Below, piece after piece: positions 34,080 through 49,000 of a stretch of 64,000 nucleotides of DNA. The DNA lies in contig NC_092581.1 in the NCBI RefSeq assembly GCF_037975245.1, positions 6,663,501 through 6,727,500 of the forward strand, written 5' to 3'. The translations under genes and the position numbers were made by a program. The stretch is from Apostichopus japonicus (taxonomy: Eukaryota; Echinodermata; Holothuroidea; Aspidochirotida; Stichopodidae). Each line of letters starts with the position of its first letter. The first letter of the stretch is position 1. The notes beneath the pieces were generated by a model, which searched no databases, was not told the origin of the DNA, and worked only from the letters and a program-made list of their open reading frames with translations.

Positions 34080-37000
34080 GTAATCTAATGCAACAATGCT
34101 TCTCCTACTAGTACTAGTCCTAGGATAACGTTAAATACAGACCTTAGCATAGGCTCTAAATTTGGACTACAACTCTGGACCTAACGTAACAGTAATTACA
34201 GTAACAGTTGTGATGCCGTGGCTACACATGCGTTTGCTTAGGCCTAGAGGTTCATTCATATTTTAAAATTCAATAGTCAGATTTGCCATTGTCGTCAGTA
34301 TAGGTTAATGACCTGATAAAAGCATCGGCGGATGAATATATGTTGCCCCCCCCCCCCCCCCCAAAAAAATGTATCTTTGAAAGCCTAAGCTAATTCAAAC
34401 TCAAAGCAAATGAATCAGATCAAGTATGGCATGGCAACAAGTCCCTGTGTGTAAATGCCGCTTGGCAAATTAATGTCCAACATTTATGTGAAAGCAACCT
34501 TTTAGCCAGAAGTATATTAACCATAGGGTTTGAGCAATAACTAGCAAGTAAAGGCCAAATATTAGTAATCATACATGTATTTTCAGTTGGATACATAGCA
34601 TGGTGGGCTCATAATTGATCAACGATATCTATCTAGGAAAAATCCAAATCACTCAACTGTATGCAATTTTAATATGTGTAGTTCCCCAGAAGTGTAATGA
34701 TCTCAAAATATTTATTGTTCTGTGCCTATAAAACATATAATTGAGCAGAATTTGACCACAAAATGTCTGCCTTGTTAAGTACTGTCATACCCCAAAATTG
34801 ACACATTCGTAGATCAGCTTACTGTAACTTGTAAGTTTACATCCATTGACTCTAGATGCTGTTTGCTATGCTCTGCATGAGCTTCTAAGCTCAGACAGGT
34901 CAGGTCTTAGAGGGTACTGGTATCATGTTGAGGTAATTTTGGTTACTTTTAGGAAGTAAGATTTCCAATGCCAAAAATACGTGCAAAACTGGGGAGGAGG
35001 GAGGGTGTTAAAAGCTTTAAAAAAAAACACAATTTGATCAGCACAAATCTGAAATAGATTCAAGCTCATGAAAAATTAAACTCTGCTTTGCTGCAAAAAG
35101 TTTAGGTTTCCTGATGTATCTTTTCTAGTAATATTTGAAGGTGGATCAATTACAAAGGTGCGTCAATAATGAAGCCTTTACTATACTACAAAGAGAGGAT
35201 ACTTTATCAATTTCTCAATTTCTTTATTCCGGTATAAAGTGCAAAAGTTAAAAATCTGGGACACATAATAATGATATATACATAAAAGACGTAAAAATTT
35301 ACAATCATTGAAAGTATGAACAAATAAGGAATAAGATGGAGGATTAGAAGTTTGAAAGATTGAAAGAATTATAACAGAGATTCTAAGAACCCATTTTGAA
35401 TATAAATGGCTGCTCTGTAGATTAATGAGTTCTTAAAAAGCATATTCTAAAAGTTGGCAAGATTTCACTTGTTGGTTCTAACATACAGAGAGATCAACTC
35501 GGAGTGAAGTGGGTGATCTTTAGAACAGTCTTTATTCTTAGGCAGTCTTATGAATTAATTTCTAGCAGCAGTGGCTTTCATAGTCGAGATTAAATATATT
35601 TGAGCAGTATTTCAAGAAACTTCTGATTCCTTTCTTGTGTTTTTCAAGTTACAAGCCATTTTATCTTGCGAAACCATTTAGAGAAGTCATGAATTCAAAA
35701 CAAAGGGGCAGGGGCATCCAATACACAGGGGATATACTGGAAGAACTATGACCAAGTAAGGGTGCACTATTGAAATAGCGAGAACTATCCTGAGAACATT
35801 GCATCACTACAACAGCTCCTTTCAGATCATGAGTGGAAAAGATAAAAAATGGACAAAGTGTTTATATACATGTAAAAGGGAGTAAAAAGCAATACTAGGC
35901 TAAGTCAAATAGCAAGCTAGCAGGAGTCGGGTACCTGGGTACCCGACCGAACATTCAGGTACCCAAATTGAAAATGCACAAAACAGGTAACCCTTTTCTG
36001 GGAGAAAAAAATTGCATAATTGCTACACGAGCACTTTCAGGATTTCAATAATTCTGTAGGTCTGCATGTTTTGATTAATCATGACATGCGAATACAGAAG
36101 ATTAATTTCATGAAATAACTTTCTTGTAGGGTAGATAGTTGTTTAAATTAAGTAATATTTTAAGTTTTAGCCATTCTTGAAAGGATTGTCTGGTGGCCCA
36201 AAGAAGTTACCTTAAAAAATGATAATTAATTTTCCAAGCATGTTATCAAGTATGAGAATGCTAATGTTGCGTTTGACAGAGAAACGATTTTTTAATCGTT
36301 AAGGATGGACATTTCCAACATGATTTGAACAGTACAGAATGATACGTCATCTACGCTAATGAAGATTGCGATATAACCCACGCTCCGTACTAGTGTTCAA
36401 ACGATTATGCATAACAGAAAATACCGATTACCGATTATTTTTTTCATAATCGTACCGATTCCGATTATTTGAAAATGAGAAAATATCCCGTTTATACGAA
36501 ATCGGCAATAAAGTTTGTGATAGAAACAATTATCGTTGTGATCTTCCTCTGTTTCCATTTGCTTTGTTGTAATGCAAGGCTCTTAGGTATCCTTTTGTAT
36601 ACACACCAAATTACCTCAGGATTTTCTCGGAAAGAAAAAAAAAGATTTTTTTTTAAATTTCCAAAATACGAAAATATGACATCCTACCTAGTCAGCACTG
36701 TGCTAAGCGAATGGCCTAAACACCTCGACGTGAATGTCACCTGTTAATGGCTTGAAATGGGCTAAAAATAGTTACTCAAAATATCCATCTCAAAAAGTAT
36801 CTCAGACAAACCATCCATCTTCAATCTTTACCAAAGTGTAAATTTTAATTACATATTGCCTTCAATCCGACATTATTTTGTACTTATTTTCGGTATTTTA
36901 CCGTTTATGAACAAATAGAAATGTTACGAACTTGAAGTTTAACATACCTATTCGTTACCTATTTAACTCAGGTTCAATTAGAAAATGTAAGCTTAGGCAA

Positions 37001-40000
37001 ATCAAACTGAAAAGCAAATTGTACCATCGTAACTTGTTTAAAATTAATGTAAAATGTTACCAGATTGATGTAAAGAAATAATAACAACTAGAAACTACTC
37101 CAATATAAAATATAACATTCCCTCTATAAGACATAGCACATACCTTCCAAACAAATGCCGATTTCCAGCAAATTGAAAGTTGAATCCTAAGCTACGCATT
37201 TTTTTTTTGCAAACCGATGGTTAGGCTACATTTCCCATTGACTTAGTGTGGTTGTTAGGCTAACATGTGGTCGAAGATTGCAGTTTACATGGATATATTT
37301 ATTTTTTATTTGCGACAACTAGAGCGAATAAACAGATGGCAAGGTTAGATTTCCATGCAGTTGACTTAGTGTGAAGTAAGGCTACCATGTGGTCGGAGAT
37401 TTGTGGGGATTTTAGGTTATTGTCGCTGGTACTGAAATTGCTTCGTGGAGGCCGTAATTTGCCAGTCACTCTGCAGGAAATTCCCGGTGATTGTGCGCGA
37501 CCCTCCCGCACTGCTTCAAATTTGATGCGGGATGTGAGAACTGTTTGTGCGATTCGCGCTGCAACTGCAATTCCTAATTCGCGAAATTGGTATTGCTGCC
37601 ATGCTTACTGTGCCGAGAAATATGAAGTCACTAACCACGAGGGAAGCAAAATCGGCGACCCTGGCAGCCTAATTTGATGAAATTACATCGTGAAAGACGT
37701 ATAGAGGGTGTCTTTATTTTAATATTTCGTAGTAAAAGAACAAACATAATACATCAGTTGATATTTTCAACTTCCATGCTTTTGAATAATGATATTTTCA
37801 CCTTCCATATGTTTTTGAATAATCGGTATGACATAACTGGTATTCCACGTAATTTTTACTGATTCCGATTATGTTCCGATTATGCAATAATCGAACCGAT
37901 TCCGATTCGGATTAGGTTAATCGTTTGAACACTACTCCGTACAGTACCTACTGTACAGTAATCACAACAAAAACTGCGTTTGTATACAAATCCATTCCTT
38001 CCTTAATTTTCGGTGAAATTTCTTATAAATTAGATATGTTTACAAAAACTTCTTAAGCCACCATATATGTAGTAGATCAGTGGTTTCGTGGTCTTTGTGT
38101 AACACAAGATAAGTTTTAACAGCAGACTCTTCGTTGTTTATACATCGCGCTATCCAGCTCCAACGCAAAGAATGTTCACATGTAGGCTACTCTAATGTTA
38201 CAATCCGACAGTTCTGCAAAGTCTAAGCTTTTCGGTACTACATTCTGCTCTGACATCGATTCTGCCAAGTTTCATCTTTTGGTGTTCCAGATACTTTTCA
38301 AGTTTCCTTTTACCGGGAACCGTGAACTTTATTTCAGCGATTTTGAAGAACAGTTGATGAACTGTGGTTTGAGTGTGAGAGTATATTATGTGCAACGCTA
38401 TAAGTATACCAACTGGGCATGGTACAGTAGGCTACATACGTTCGCGATATGTACGTTATATATAATAGGCAATCACCTGTGCGTGTACACGTGAGAGTGT
38501 ATTTGCTGTGGAAATGGGAGTGCTAACTCAAGTCGCCTGTTTTGCCTATTTGCCTGCACTACGTCTATCACCATATTGATGCGTTCGAACAAGCGGTTCT
38601 TTTGGTGAGAAACTGGTGAATTTGAAAACCAGATTTCTACAAGAAGGAAACGTTGAATGGGGAAAATTTTTACATGGTTAGAAAGAGAAAAAAGAAAAAG
38701 TACAAGGACAATGTATAAAAATCTTCCAGCAGACAATTCCTTTCAGGATTTTTTTTCGTGTGTGGATAAAATCACTTACCGAAAACAAAAATATTATACC
38801 GGTGAAAACTACACAAAATTGAAACCTTCAATCCATCGCAACAGCAACAAGTGTACGTAAACTCGTAAAGTACTACATTCCGTCTTCAAAGCATAGCTCA
38901 TACCTTCCATACAATTGCCGATTTCCAGCTAATTGAAAATTTTAAACAAGGATAAAGTGTCTTTTTTTTTAGAAACGTAAATAATGTTTGTTTGCACCTA
39001 GGAAAGAAAGATTAAATTGGATGTCATGTTTGAATAAAACTGATAATAAATTAATAAGGACAGATACCTCTACAACATACAAATGGCATCCTCAATAGCA
39101 CCATCAACACATGTCCCTCTGTATTTCGTTTTGTTTTCAAATAAATTTACGAATCTCAATTTTTTCTGTGTAATCTATTATTGTTTGCATAGGGTATCCG
39201 GGCAACCACCCATGCGATATTACCGGGTTCCTTATTTATTTACCTGAATCCTTCTCTCAGTGTGATTTTGTTTTGTCTGTGGTCCGAAGATCCGTGAGAC
39301 CGATGGTCTATGGATGGTCCATCGATAGCCCGGCCAGACTGAAGGTTCGAGCCAAGTAACCAGAACCTTAAAGTTAAAAGGGCCTCATTTTTTGATTCCG
39401 TGCCATACTAGAGCAACAACAAGAAAGCAAAAAAAAAAGAAACAACTGTTTGAACAAACCAACTAGACTCTTTCATTAGAGGGGCTTCATAAGGGATCAA
39501 AGAGGTTCACAACGGGGGCAATCTTGTATAAAATAGGGTATTGCTATATCTAATTATTGTATTCTAAAATTTCATTTGGGACAGCGAGGGGGGGGCGAGA
39601 CTTTTGAGAGCAGGGTCTTCTGCCCCCTGCAACACCCTCTGGTTAAGTTACAGGTGTAGGCCTAGTATCAATGCAAGCCGCCCCAGCCCCCTTGCGCAAG
39701 TCACTGGTCTCCACTATGAATAGAAATGGCTGTAAAATGGATATTTTAGTTCCAGCTAACTGCGTCACAATTTGAGCGAATAGACCGATGGTTACGCTAG
39801 ATTTTCCCATTGACTTAGTGTGGTGTTATCTGCAGGCTACCATGTGGTCAAAGATACCAGCAATAACCAAAGTATTCAGTTTATATTTTTAGTGCCAGCT
39901 TACTTAGACATAATTTGAGTGAATTTGGTTAGGCTAGATTTCCATAGTGACTTTTGGTGATTTTAGGCTACATTGCAGGAATTGCACAATCCAGCGGCTA

Positions 40001-43000
40001 AATGCGAACCCTGGATCGTAGTGAAAGAAACATTCTGAAGCATATTTTTGGCGAGGTTTTTTCTTTATTTCATATGCATTTGCATTACCATTTATTATAC
40101 ATCAAAACATGAAAATCAGTTGTTCATAACAAAAGGATTATCAATTGAAAACATATATTTCGGAGGTGGCATAGTGATCTGCCATTTATGTTCATTGTGT
40201 TTGGCTAGTTCCGCTTTTTTTTGGCAATATTCGGTCCAGAGTTAATATTAAAATTGATATTGGTTCCTTTTGAGCTGATATTGCCAAGTTAGACTCAATC
40301 ACTTGTTCTTCAAATACTATTTCTGATAACATTAAACATTGACAATTATTTTGAGACTCTCTCTTCGGTGTTTGATAAACATGCACCCACAACGAAACGT
40401 GTAATCCGTGTATGGGCCAACCAAGAAATAACAGACGCCAAATGCAAATGTCGGAAATTAGAATGATCTTCTATCGAGGGCCTCTGGACTTGAAATTGAC
40501 CGCCAACTGAATCGCAATCAGGGAAACTACCTATCCAAGAAAATCTGTATCGCCAAACATAATCATTTCTCGGTGTTGTTACAGGACTGCTCATCAGATC
40601 AGAAGCAACTTTTTCATATCACTGGTTAATGTCTACATTGGAAAAAGACCTCATCACTACCAACCTGTGATTCGGCCAAGGAACTTGCCAACAAATTCTC
40701 ACTTTTTCACTGAAAAGATCCAGATGATTCATGATACCTTTCCATCCGTCGTTAATGCAGCGGTTAATTCTTTGAAGTTTGAACTCCAAATTGGAATTTT
40801 TTTAACCAACAACCACAGAGGAAGTGTGTAATATTATTTTTAGATCGCCATCCGAGAGTTGTGATCTTGACCCATTACCAACGACCGTTTTGAACGATTG
40901 TGCGCACACTCTTACACCTGTTTTAAAGGGTAATATCAATCAGTCACTGACCACCGGAAAATTTCCTTTAACTCTGAAATCTGCGGTTGTACTGCCTGTT
41001 CTGAAGAAATCTAATCTTAATTAAATTTATATAATACTTGAATTTCAGGAAATCCCTCTATAACTGTCAAGAAGAACATCTAGGTTCTAATAAGGGCAAG
41101 AGCAGTTAAATGCCATTTTCATGTTGCTGTGACAAGGAACTGGTTTGTTGTAATTGACATGTCGTACACCGTATAAGAGTGACGTCATTTGTTTGTTGTT
41201 TACTCGAAAAATAACATCTCTCCAATCATCCAACATCGCGAAAAATGTTCCCAGGACATCCCTCTACAGCTTCCAACAAACAAACCTTGGTACTAAATAT
41301 TTGCAATGAAACTGGTTTCTTAAGCACTTTTTGAAGCCTGCCCTGATGGACTATGACGTCATATGTTTATTGTTTACTCGTAAAGTATTACCTCTTTTAG
41401 CATCCAACAACTCTTCAGGTATTCTTAGGACATTACTTTACAACATCCAACCAACAAACCTTGGTTCTAAATAGGTTTGGTAACATTTAAAAACTATTAT
41501 CATGTTGCTGTGAATAGTCATTGCTGATTTTTAATTTAGCCCACACTTCATAGTGAGGTTACTTGTTGTTTACACATAAGATAAAATCTCTCCAAGCATC
41601 CAACAGCTCCTAAGATAATCTCAGGACATCCCTCTATAACTGTCAACAAAAACATCTAGGTTTTAATAAGTTCAAGAGCATTTAAATGCCATTTTCATGT
41701 GGCTGTAACAAGGAACTGCTTTGTTGTAATTGTCGTACACCGTACAAGAGTGACGTCATTTGTGTGTTGTTTTCTCGAAAAATAACACCTCTCCTATCAT
41801 CCAACATCACGAAAATGTTCCCAGGACTTCCCTCTACAACTTTCAACCAACAAACCTTGGTACTAAATATGTGCAATGAAATTGATTGTTGAAGCACTTT
41901 TTGAAGCCTGCCTTGATGGACCAAATTCATATATGTATGATGTAGATGTACCTCATTGATTTTAAGAACCCTATTGATATTGGAGGTCAACTCAAAGGTC
42001 ATTTAAGGGTAAGAAAACAAGATAACTAAATAAAACCATGGTGGATGACATATTCAGTACAAGAAACCTATTTTAAAATTGGTGGAGGTACCATGTCATT
42101 TGAGGTCATTAGAGATCAAAGTGTGAAAATCTTGTAAACCAGATAGTCACAAAGTGAAGCTTGGATAAAGTTCATATATGGCAAGGAGATCCCCTTGGTA
42201 TATACAAGAAACCTTTTGGTTTCTGTAGTGGTCAAAAGTAATTTTTTTAAATAATAAAATTGCCAAGCTTGCTTTGTATGTGAATTTACCTCAAGTGCTT
42301 TCTGTGGAGCTCAATACAGGTCATAGTTAATCATGACAACTCCAAACTACAGCTTGGAAGACCTTTACACATGGTATCTGGATCCAATTGAGTACAAGAA
42401 CCTTTGGTTGGTCAAAGGTCATTTGATGTTAACAGTGGTCAAGTGTCGTGTAAACTTGAATATTCCAAAAGGACAGCTTGGATGAAGGTCATGAGAACTT
42501 AGTTGGTATACAGTAACAAACCTATTGATTTCTGTGATGGTGAGAGGTCATTTGAGGTCACCACACTTTGAAACTATCAAAATTTTGTAAACAAGATATT
42601 TTCAAAAGTGGCAAAGCTTGGATGTCATGTACTATGTACATTCTTTGTTACAGATCCATCTTATCGAGCATGCATGAGGTACATTGTGTGAACAGTTCAC
42701 ATTTAAGAATCTCTTATAAAACATGGTAAAGAATCACTCTTTCTCCCTGGCTTCCTTCAACAAGTTCTTTCATTCATCATTTATGACCATTTTTCAGGAT
42801 TTAAAAAAGAGATTCTTCAGAAGGTGACAGATTTATTCAAGGATGTTGGGTTTGATCATTCCAGCAGCAGCCATGATTTAGGCACAAAGATTGGCCAAAT
42901 TTTATTCTTGTCTGGGACAAGTGGAAGGTAAGATATCAACTAGTTTTACAACATGGTGTACTTCCCAATAGCACTGATCCCAGAACCGGTTGTAGTTGGA

Positions 43001-46000
43001 TTCAACACATCCAAGTGTTTGTATACTCAACATAAACAAATTAACCATAACCTATACCTTTCATACTGGCATTGCCATCCCAAAGACTGTAAACATGAGA
43101 CCGTGTTACAATTTTGCTTGGTGCTCATGCAGTGTGGAATAGTTTAATTTGGTATAATGGGCCCATATGTTGCCTGCCTTGTAGTATAATCCTGAAGTCT
43201 TAAAGGCATTGAAGACTCGCCCCAAACCGCGTGCCATGCTCTGAAAAAGTTAACTTTCTGCTGTTTGCAAGTCAAGTTTTCTTCTTGTTGCTACAAAATG
43301 CAGACAGTAAACTCGATACCTTTTTATCTTTTATCTAGACCTGAGATGTCCATCGCTGCTATGTACACTGTGTTGTGGGTATTGACCGTAGCTGTATGTA
43401 TTGACTGTTCACTAGTGTCTAATTACCGACGGTAGCAAGCTGTGTGTGTATTTTCTGGGATCGATGGTGGCGTCTAACACTTCTGTTACACCTCATTCTA
43501 AACTAGGTCAGATTACCGGCATGAGACGTTTCTTTGTGCGCCAGTCTTCACACCCATTAAGGTTCATATTTACAGTGAATCAGTAGAAACATTTTAATAA
43601 AGTGCACACAACTGACTTGCAAAAACTTGCAGTTAGAAATGAATATGATTATCTAACGAGTCAGACCGGCCAACAAAAAAAGGGTTCCTCTACATATATG
43701 TAATACTTTGAAGGTGATATTTCAGCAGTGGCAGGCTTCTCCCCACTTTTTCCCAGACCTTTAGTTGGCATTTTTGGTTTCGATGATAATCAAAACCAAT
43801 TGATTACGAGAAGCTTCTATTTGGTGGAGGTTAAAGGTCATTTGGGTCACCAGGGGTAAAATTGTGAAAACCTTGTAAACACGATATCTCAAGAAGGGAA
43901 GCATGGGCAGACCTGATATTTAGTGTGTTGAAGTACCACATTGAGTACCAGATGCCTATAGTGTTTGGTGGAGGTTAAGGTCATTTGGGGTCACCAGGGG
44001 TCAAATTGTGAAAACCTTGTAAACATGATATGTCAAGAAGGGAATCTTGGGCAGAATATTGTGTAGATTAAACACATTGAGTGCAAGAAGCCTATTGTTT
44101 TTGGAGGTCAAAGGTCATTGTTTTTTTTTTTGCATTCTGGTTATCTGATTCGGTTGGTTTTAAAATTGGTTAGTTTTGCCACAGCAATACTGATACTTAT
44201 ATACTCATTATCTCATTGCTCCCATAGGGAGAATGATATTGTGTCATTCCTTTGCTAGTTGGGACAAAAACAGCTATTTCCGTTGCCATAGCAACACTTG
44301 CCATGGTAATGCATTCTGGTTATCTGATTCGGTTGGTTTTAAAATTGGTTGGTTTTGCCGCAGCAATACTGATACTTAAATACTTATTATCTCATTGCCC
44401 CCATAGTGAGAATGATATTGTGTCGTTCCTTTGCAAGTTGGGCCATAAACAGCTATGTCCATTGCCATAGCAACAGTTGCCATGGTAATGGTTCATTTCC
44501 CTGAGTAGCTTTCAGGGTCTCACAATGGGGTACCCAAAGGTGACCAGAATTTCATGACCGAGGGAGGGGTCAAAACGTCTCTGTATGAGTGACTGGAATA
44601 TTTATTTGTGACACAGTGAACTCCTGTTCCTTCGGGAGAGTTTTGCAGTGGCCCCTAGACACCAAACCTCCAAAATAAAGCTTGCATGGACTACACACTT
44701 GGAATGTGGATCCACCTAATTGAGGAAAATATCCCTAGTGTTTTCTGGAAAGTGAAAAGGTGGTTTGCTGCTAATAGTGATCAAAGTATAAAACACCATG
44801 AAAACACTTGCTTATCTTCAAAAGTAAACTTGGATTTACTTTGTATTTGAAATGGGGATCCACCTAATTGAGTACAAGAACTTTCAGTTTTTTCATAACT
44901 TTCTGATGGTGGTTTGAGATGCAGTATCTCAGGGTAGGGCACTTTTTGCTTGCTTGCCCATTCTATTATGTCATGATAATTTTTTCTTATGTTATTTAAA
45001 TTTGATTTTCTTCTTTTGTTCTTCAGGAATGCAGCAGTCCAGATATTTACAAATGGTAGTGTGACTGTGAATATCCAAATACCATTATCTGAAGTCACAA
45101 TAAAAGAACTTGATTTGCATTCACTTGCCAAAGATATGAAGGCCTTGATGTGTTCCAAGACAGTCAAAGTGTAAGAGTTTATACCTTCAACAATGGTGAC
45201 GGTGTTCATGTGTATAAATGCAGTATATCAAAAACTATAAGTTGGGAGGATATCAAACTTTGTATTTAAATGCCTCATATTGAGTTAAAGAAGCCTATTT
45301 TTTTCTGGTTGAGAGCAGAAGTCAGCAGAGGTTAAAATGTGAAAACCTGTTAACACAATATTTCAAGAAGAAAGACTTGGATGAATCTCATATTTAGTCT
45401 GCTTTAGATTAACTTTGATTCCTTGTCAGAAGCAAAAGGTGTCTATATGGTGTGTGTGAGTATTTGATTATGTATGTTAGACAAGATAACTCAAAACGTA
45501 GAATCTTGTGGATGAACTTAATATTTGGTGTGTAGAAGCACCTTATTGAGTACAAATCCCTATTGATATCAGTGTGGTCAACTCAGCTCAATTTATGGCA
45601 AAAGTGCTCAAAGCCTGAAAACCTTGTAAACAGGGTAACTCCACAAAGATTGAAGTTCAAAATATTTATGTTGTTCTCCAGAGTGAGTACTAAAAGTTTA
45701 TTGTTTTATGTTGAGGTAAAAGTCATTTGAAGTCAACCAGGTGGTAGTGTGGTCATTGATCATTATTAACCAGGACAAATTGACCAAATTAGAAGGAGCA
45801 AAGTCCACTATTCGATATTTCAATAAATGCACCCTTCATGAACAATTCATTCTGGACTACATTAAAGCATATTTAGCCTAAAGTTCACATTCTTCATTCA
45901 TGAACTCCACACTGCATAAAACCACATTTGTCTTGTGACCTCAGCTGCCATCTACAACTGTACACAAGACATAAACTTTTACATGACGAACATTGCTAAC

Positions 46001-49000
46001 AAGTGTGATTAGATAATTTTATGCCACAATAAAATAGGGTGTGCTACTAGGTAGTAAACTTATGTAATCTAATTGCCATGAACAGTTTTAATGTTATTGG
46101 AAAATTTGATTTGTATATCCTGTTACCAAAATGGCATCACTGTCTCTGTGATTGTTTCAACTATTGCTTTAAATGAAAACTGATTTCACCATAGTTTACA
46201 CTGGCTATAAGCTTTAGGATTGATAAAAACAAGAAGAAAAAAAAACAATTTCAGATTAAAGACCCAAGATTAAATATTAATGTAACACTGTTCTGTTGGA
46301 TTGACATTCTTTATGTTTACTCATTTCACAATAATCCTTTTAACTGCATTATAAGAAATAAACTACATTACAATTGTCTTTCATGATAGTTTTCCAGAAG
46401 TCAAACGATGTGCAACAATTGAGCGATATTTTCCAAACACTGCTAATATGTGGGTTGAGTATGACTTTGATAGTGTTGTATTTGAGAAAGACACACCATA
46501 CCAGAATTTGAAGATCATGCACTCCACACAGTATGGAAATGTACTCATCCTGGACAGTGACATTAGTAAGTAAAATGAATATAATTATGCTTAACTTTGA
46601 TATGTATTTGGCTTTGGAACAGCTCAGTCGCATGTAAAAGACAAATGATCAACAATTCAACATGTACTCATATTAACATAAAAATTCACAGTGATGGTGA
46701 TTCTGTTTAAACAAGTTGCCAATAAACAAGCATTAACAAAGTTCTTCTGTATTAATGAAAAATTGATTCACTGCACACCATTTCTAAGTAGCAATTACTC
46801 AGAAAACTGTTACTCGGCTAATATTCTCTGGGTTGACTTTATGACTTTTATGGGTTTTTTTTATGGTAATAATCAATTATTACTGTACCAACTTTGACAG
46901 ACAATCTTGCAACCGCCTTAATTGTTGAATGTGTCACTGGACACACTACAATTGCTGTTCCAACATACTTGTCAGGGTTTTTATTCTCTCATCATTGTTT
47001 TCCTTTTCTGTAGATATAGCTGAGAGTGATTTGGCATATACTCTGACCATCACAGGCAGTGGTCGTGAAGATTATCAAGGCAAAGAAGTTTTAATCTTAG
47101 GAGGTGGGGATGGAGGCATACTCCATGAGCTCTTGCAGAAATCCCCAAGATTCCTTACCATGGTTGAAATATCCTTTAACACCAATACTGTCAGGATATG
47201 ATTATTGATTGCTATGTTGGTATGATAGAAAATTTGATTGAAGGTAGTACATAAGTAATATTGCACTATATATGCTAATTGGCTCCCAGTGTTACCATGG
47301 TATTATTTTAAATCCAGTTCAGGAGTAGCAACTCATGTCATGTATTCAGGTTGAAAGGTCATGGATTTCTTCTGAATTTGCAGACTATTATCTGATTGCA
47401 GAATGACTTGTAATGAATTTGCTAATTTTGAAACTTAGGGAGAATTAAACATCAAAAAGTCTCTGAAGAAACCTAGTCAACCATCATGACATTGATAAAC
47501 TAAGTAGTTCTTTGACATCCAGACAAGTGTATTGTTTGAAATGTATTACAAAAGTATGATCTTTGCAACCAAAGATTCTTAGGGAAGTTTAGGTAAACTG
47601 TAGCTTTAATATTTGATATTTTTAACAGTATAAGTTAAGTGGAGTCATTTGAACATTTGTAACTGTAGCTGTAAGTTTAATGGAGTAATGTGGATATTTG
47701 AAACTATATCTAGAAGTTTGAAAGAATCAAGTTGGTATTTGTAACTAAAGCTCTAAGTTTCATGGATTAATGTGGATATTTGAAACGATATCTGAAACGA
47801 TATCTGAAAGTTTGAAGAGTCAAGTTGGTATTTATAACTATAGCTCTCAGTTTCATGGATTAATGTGGATATTTGAAACGATATCTGAAAGTTTGAAGAG
47901 TCAAGTTGGTATTTGTAACTATAGCTCTCAGTTTCATGGATTAATGTGGATATTTAAAAAGGATATCTGAAACTTTGAAGAGTCAAGTTGGTATTTGTAA
48001 CTATATCGCTAAGTTTCATGGATTGACCTGGATATTGTAACAATAGTTTCACAGAGTCAAGTGGGAATTATAACTATAGCTCTAAGTTTCATGGATTAAA
48101 GCAGATATTTTTCATAGAGTCACATGAGTGATTGTAACTAGTAAGTTTAAGTTTCATAGAATTCTGTATATATTTGTTACTGCAGCTTTAAGTTTGAGAA
48201 GTTATCAGGATGATTATAAGTGAGTACTGTTATGTCTGTCAAGAGGAAAAGAAAGTTAAACTGAGTGATACATTGCTACTCCTTGACGAGAACTTATACA
48301 TTGACCAAGAAGTGATTATTGCTTCAAAGAAACACTTGCGTGGCATTTGTCATGATTCATTGGACAAACTGGAAGGCCCCAACTATAAGGTGATCATGTA
48401 ATTTATTATACTTTAATGAGAGGATAAATATATTTATTAACAAGGAAGTTAAAGGACAAAGAATTAATGAATTTTAATTTGGATGTTTTTTTATTTGAAT
48501 TGATTTGTGTCACCAGATACCTTCATTCTGGTGTTGAGTTCATGGCATTATTCTTTATGCCTTGCTGTGGTATATCTACTTGATTGTGCTGGTGTATTAA
48601 GTGTACAGTATGTGATTCTTCAGTTAAACTTAATAAACACATAATGGAGTACAGTGAATGAACTCCATAAGTGTTGTGTGGATGCAATTTATTGAGTACA
48701 AGAATCTTTATGTTTTCTGTGGAGGTCAGCTGAGGTAAATATTTAAAAACTTTGTAAACACTATCTCCAAAGTGGGCATGAATGTCATACTTGGTTTGTA
48801 GAACTACCTTAGAGAATACAAATGTTGTTTCTTATAGAATGTCAAGTGTCATTTGAGGATACCACAAGGTTAAATCTTTCTAAAATATTTTATTCTCGAA
48901 ATGGACAAGAAAAGGGGGAATTGATCGTTTGTCTTGATAATTTGACATTTTGCAGATATATGATGAGTGACTGTCCACCTAGTTCAAGGATTCATTCGAG

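Noticed and set aside
39330-39370. 'gaaggttcgagccaagtaac' resembles a tRNA T-arm / B box.
   Set aside because: No matching A box, anticodon arm or acceptor stem could be folded around it.
47770-47970. 66-residue frame with a repeated [15 protein letters not shown] motif.
   Set aside because: Product of the intronic 82-bp tandem repeat in spermine synthase; lies inside the AT-AC intron.
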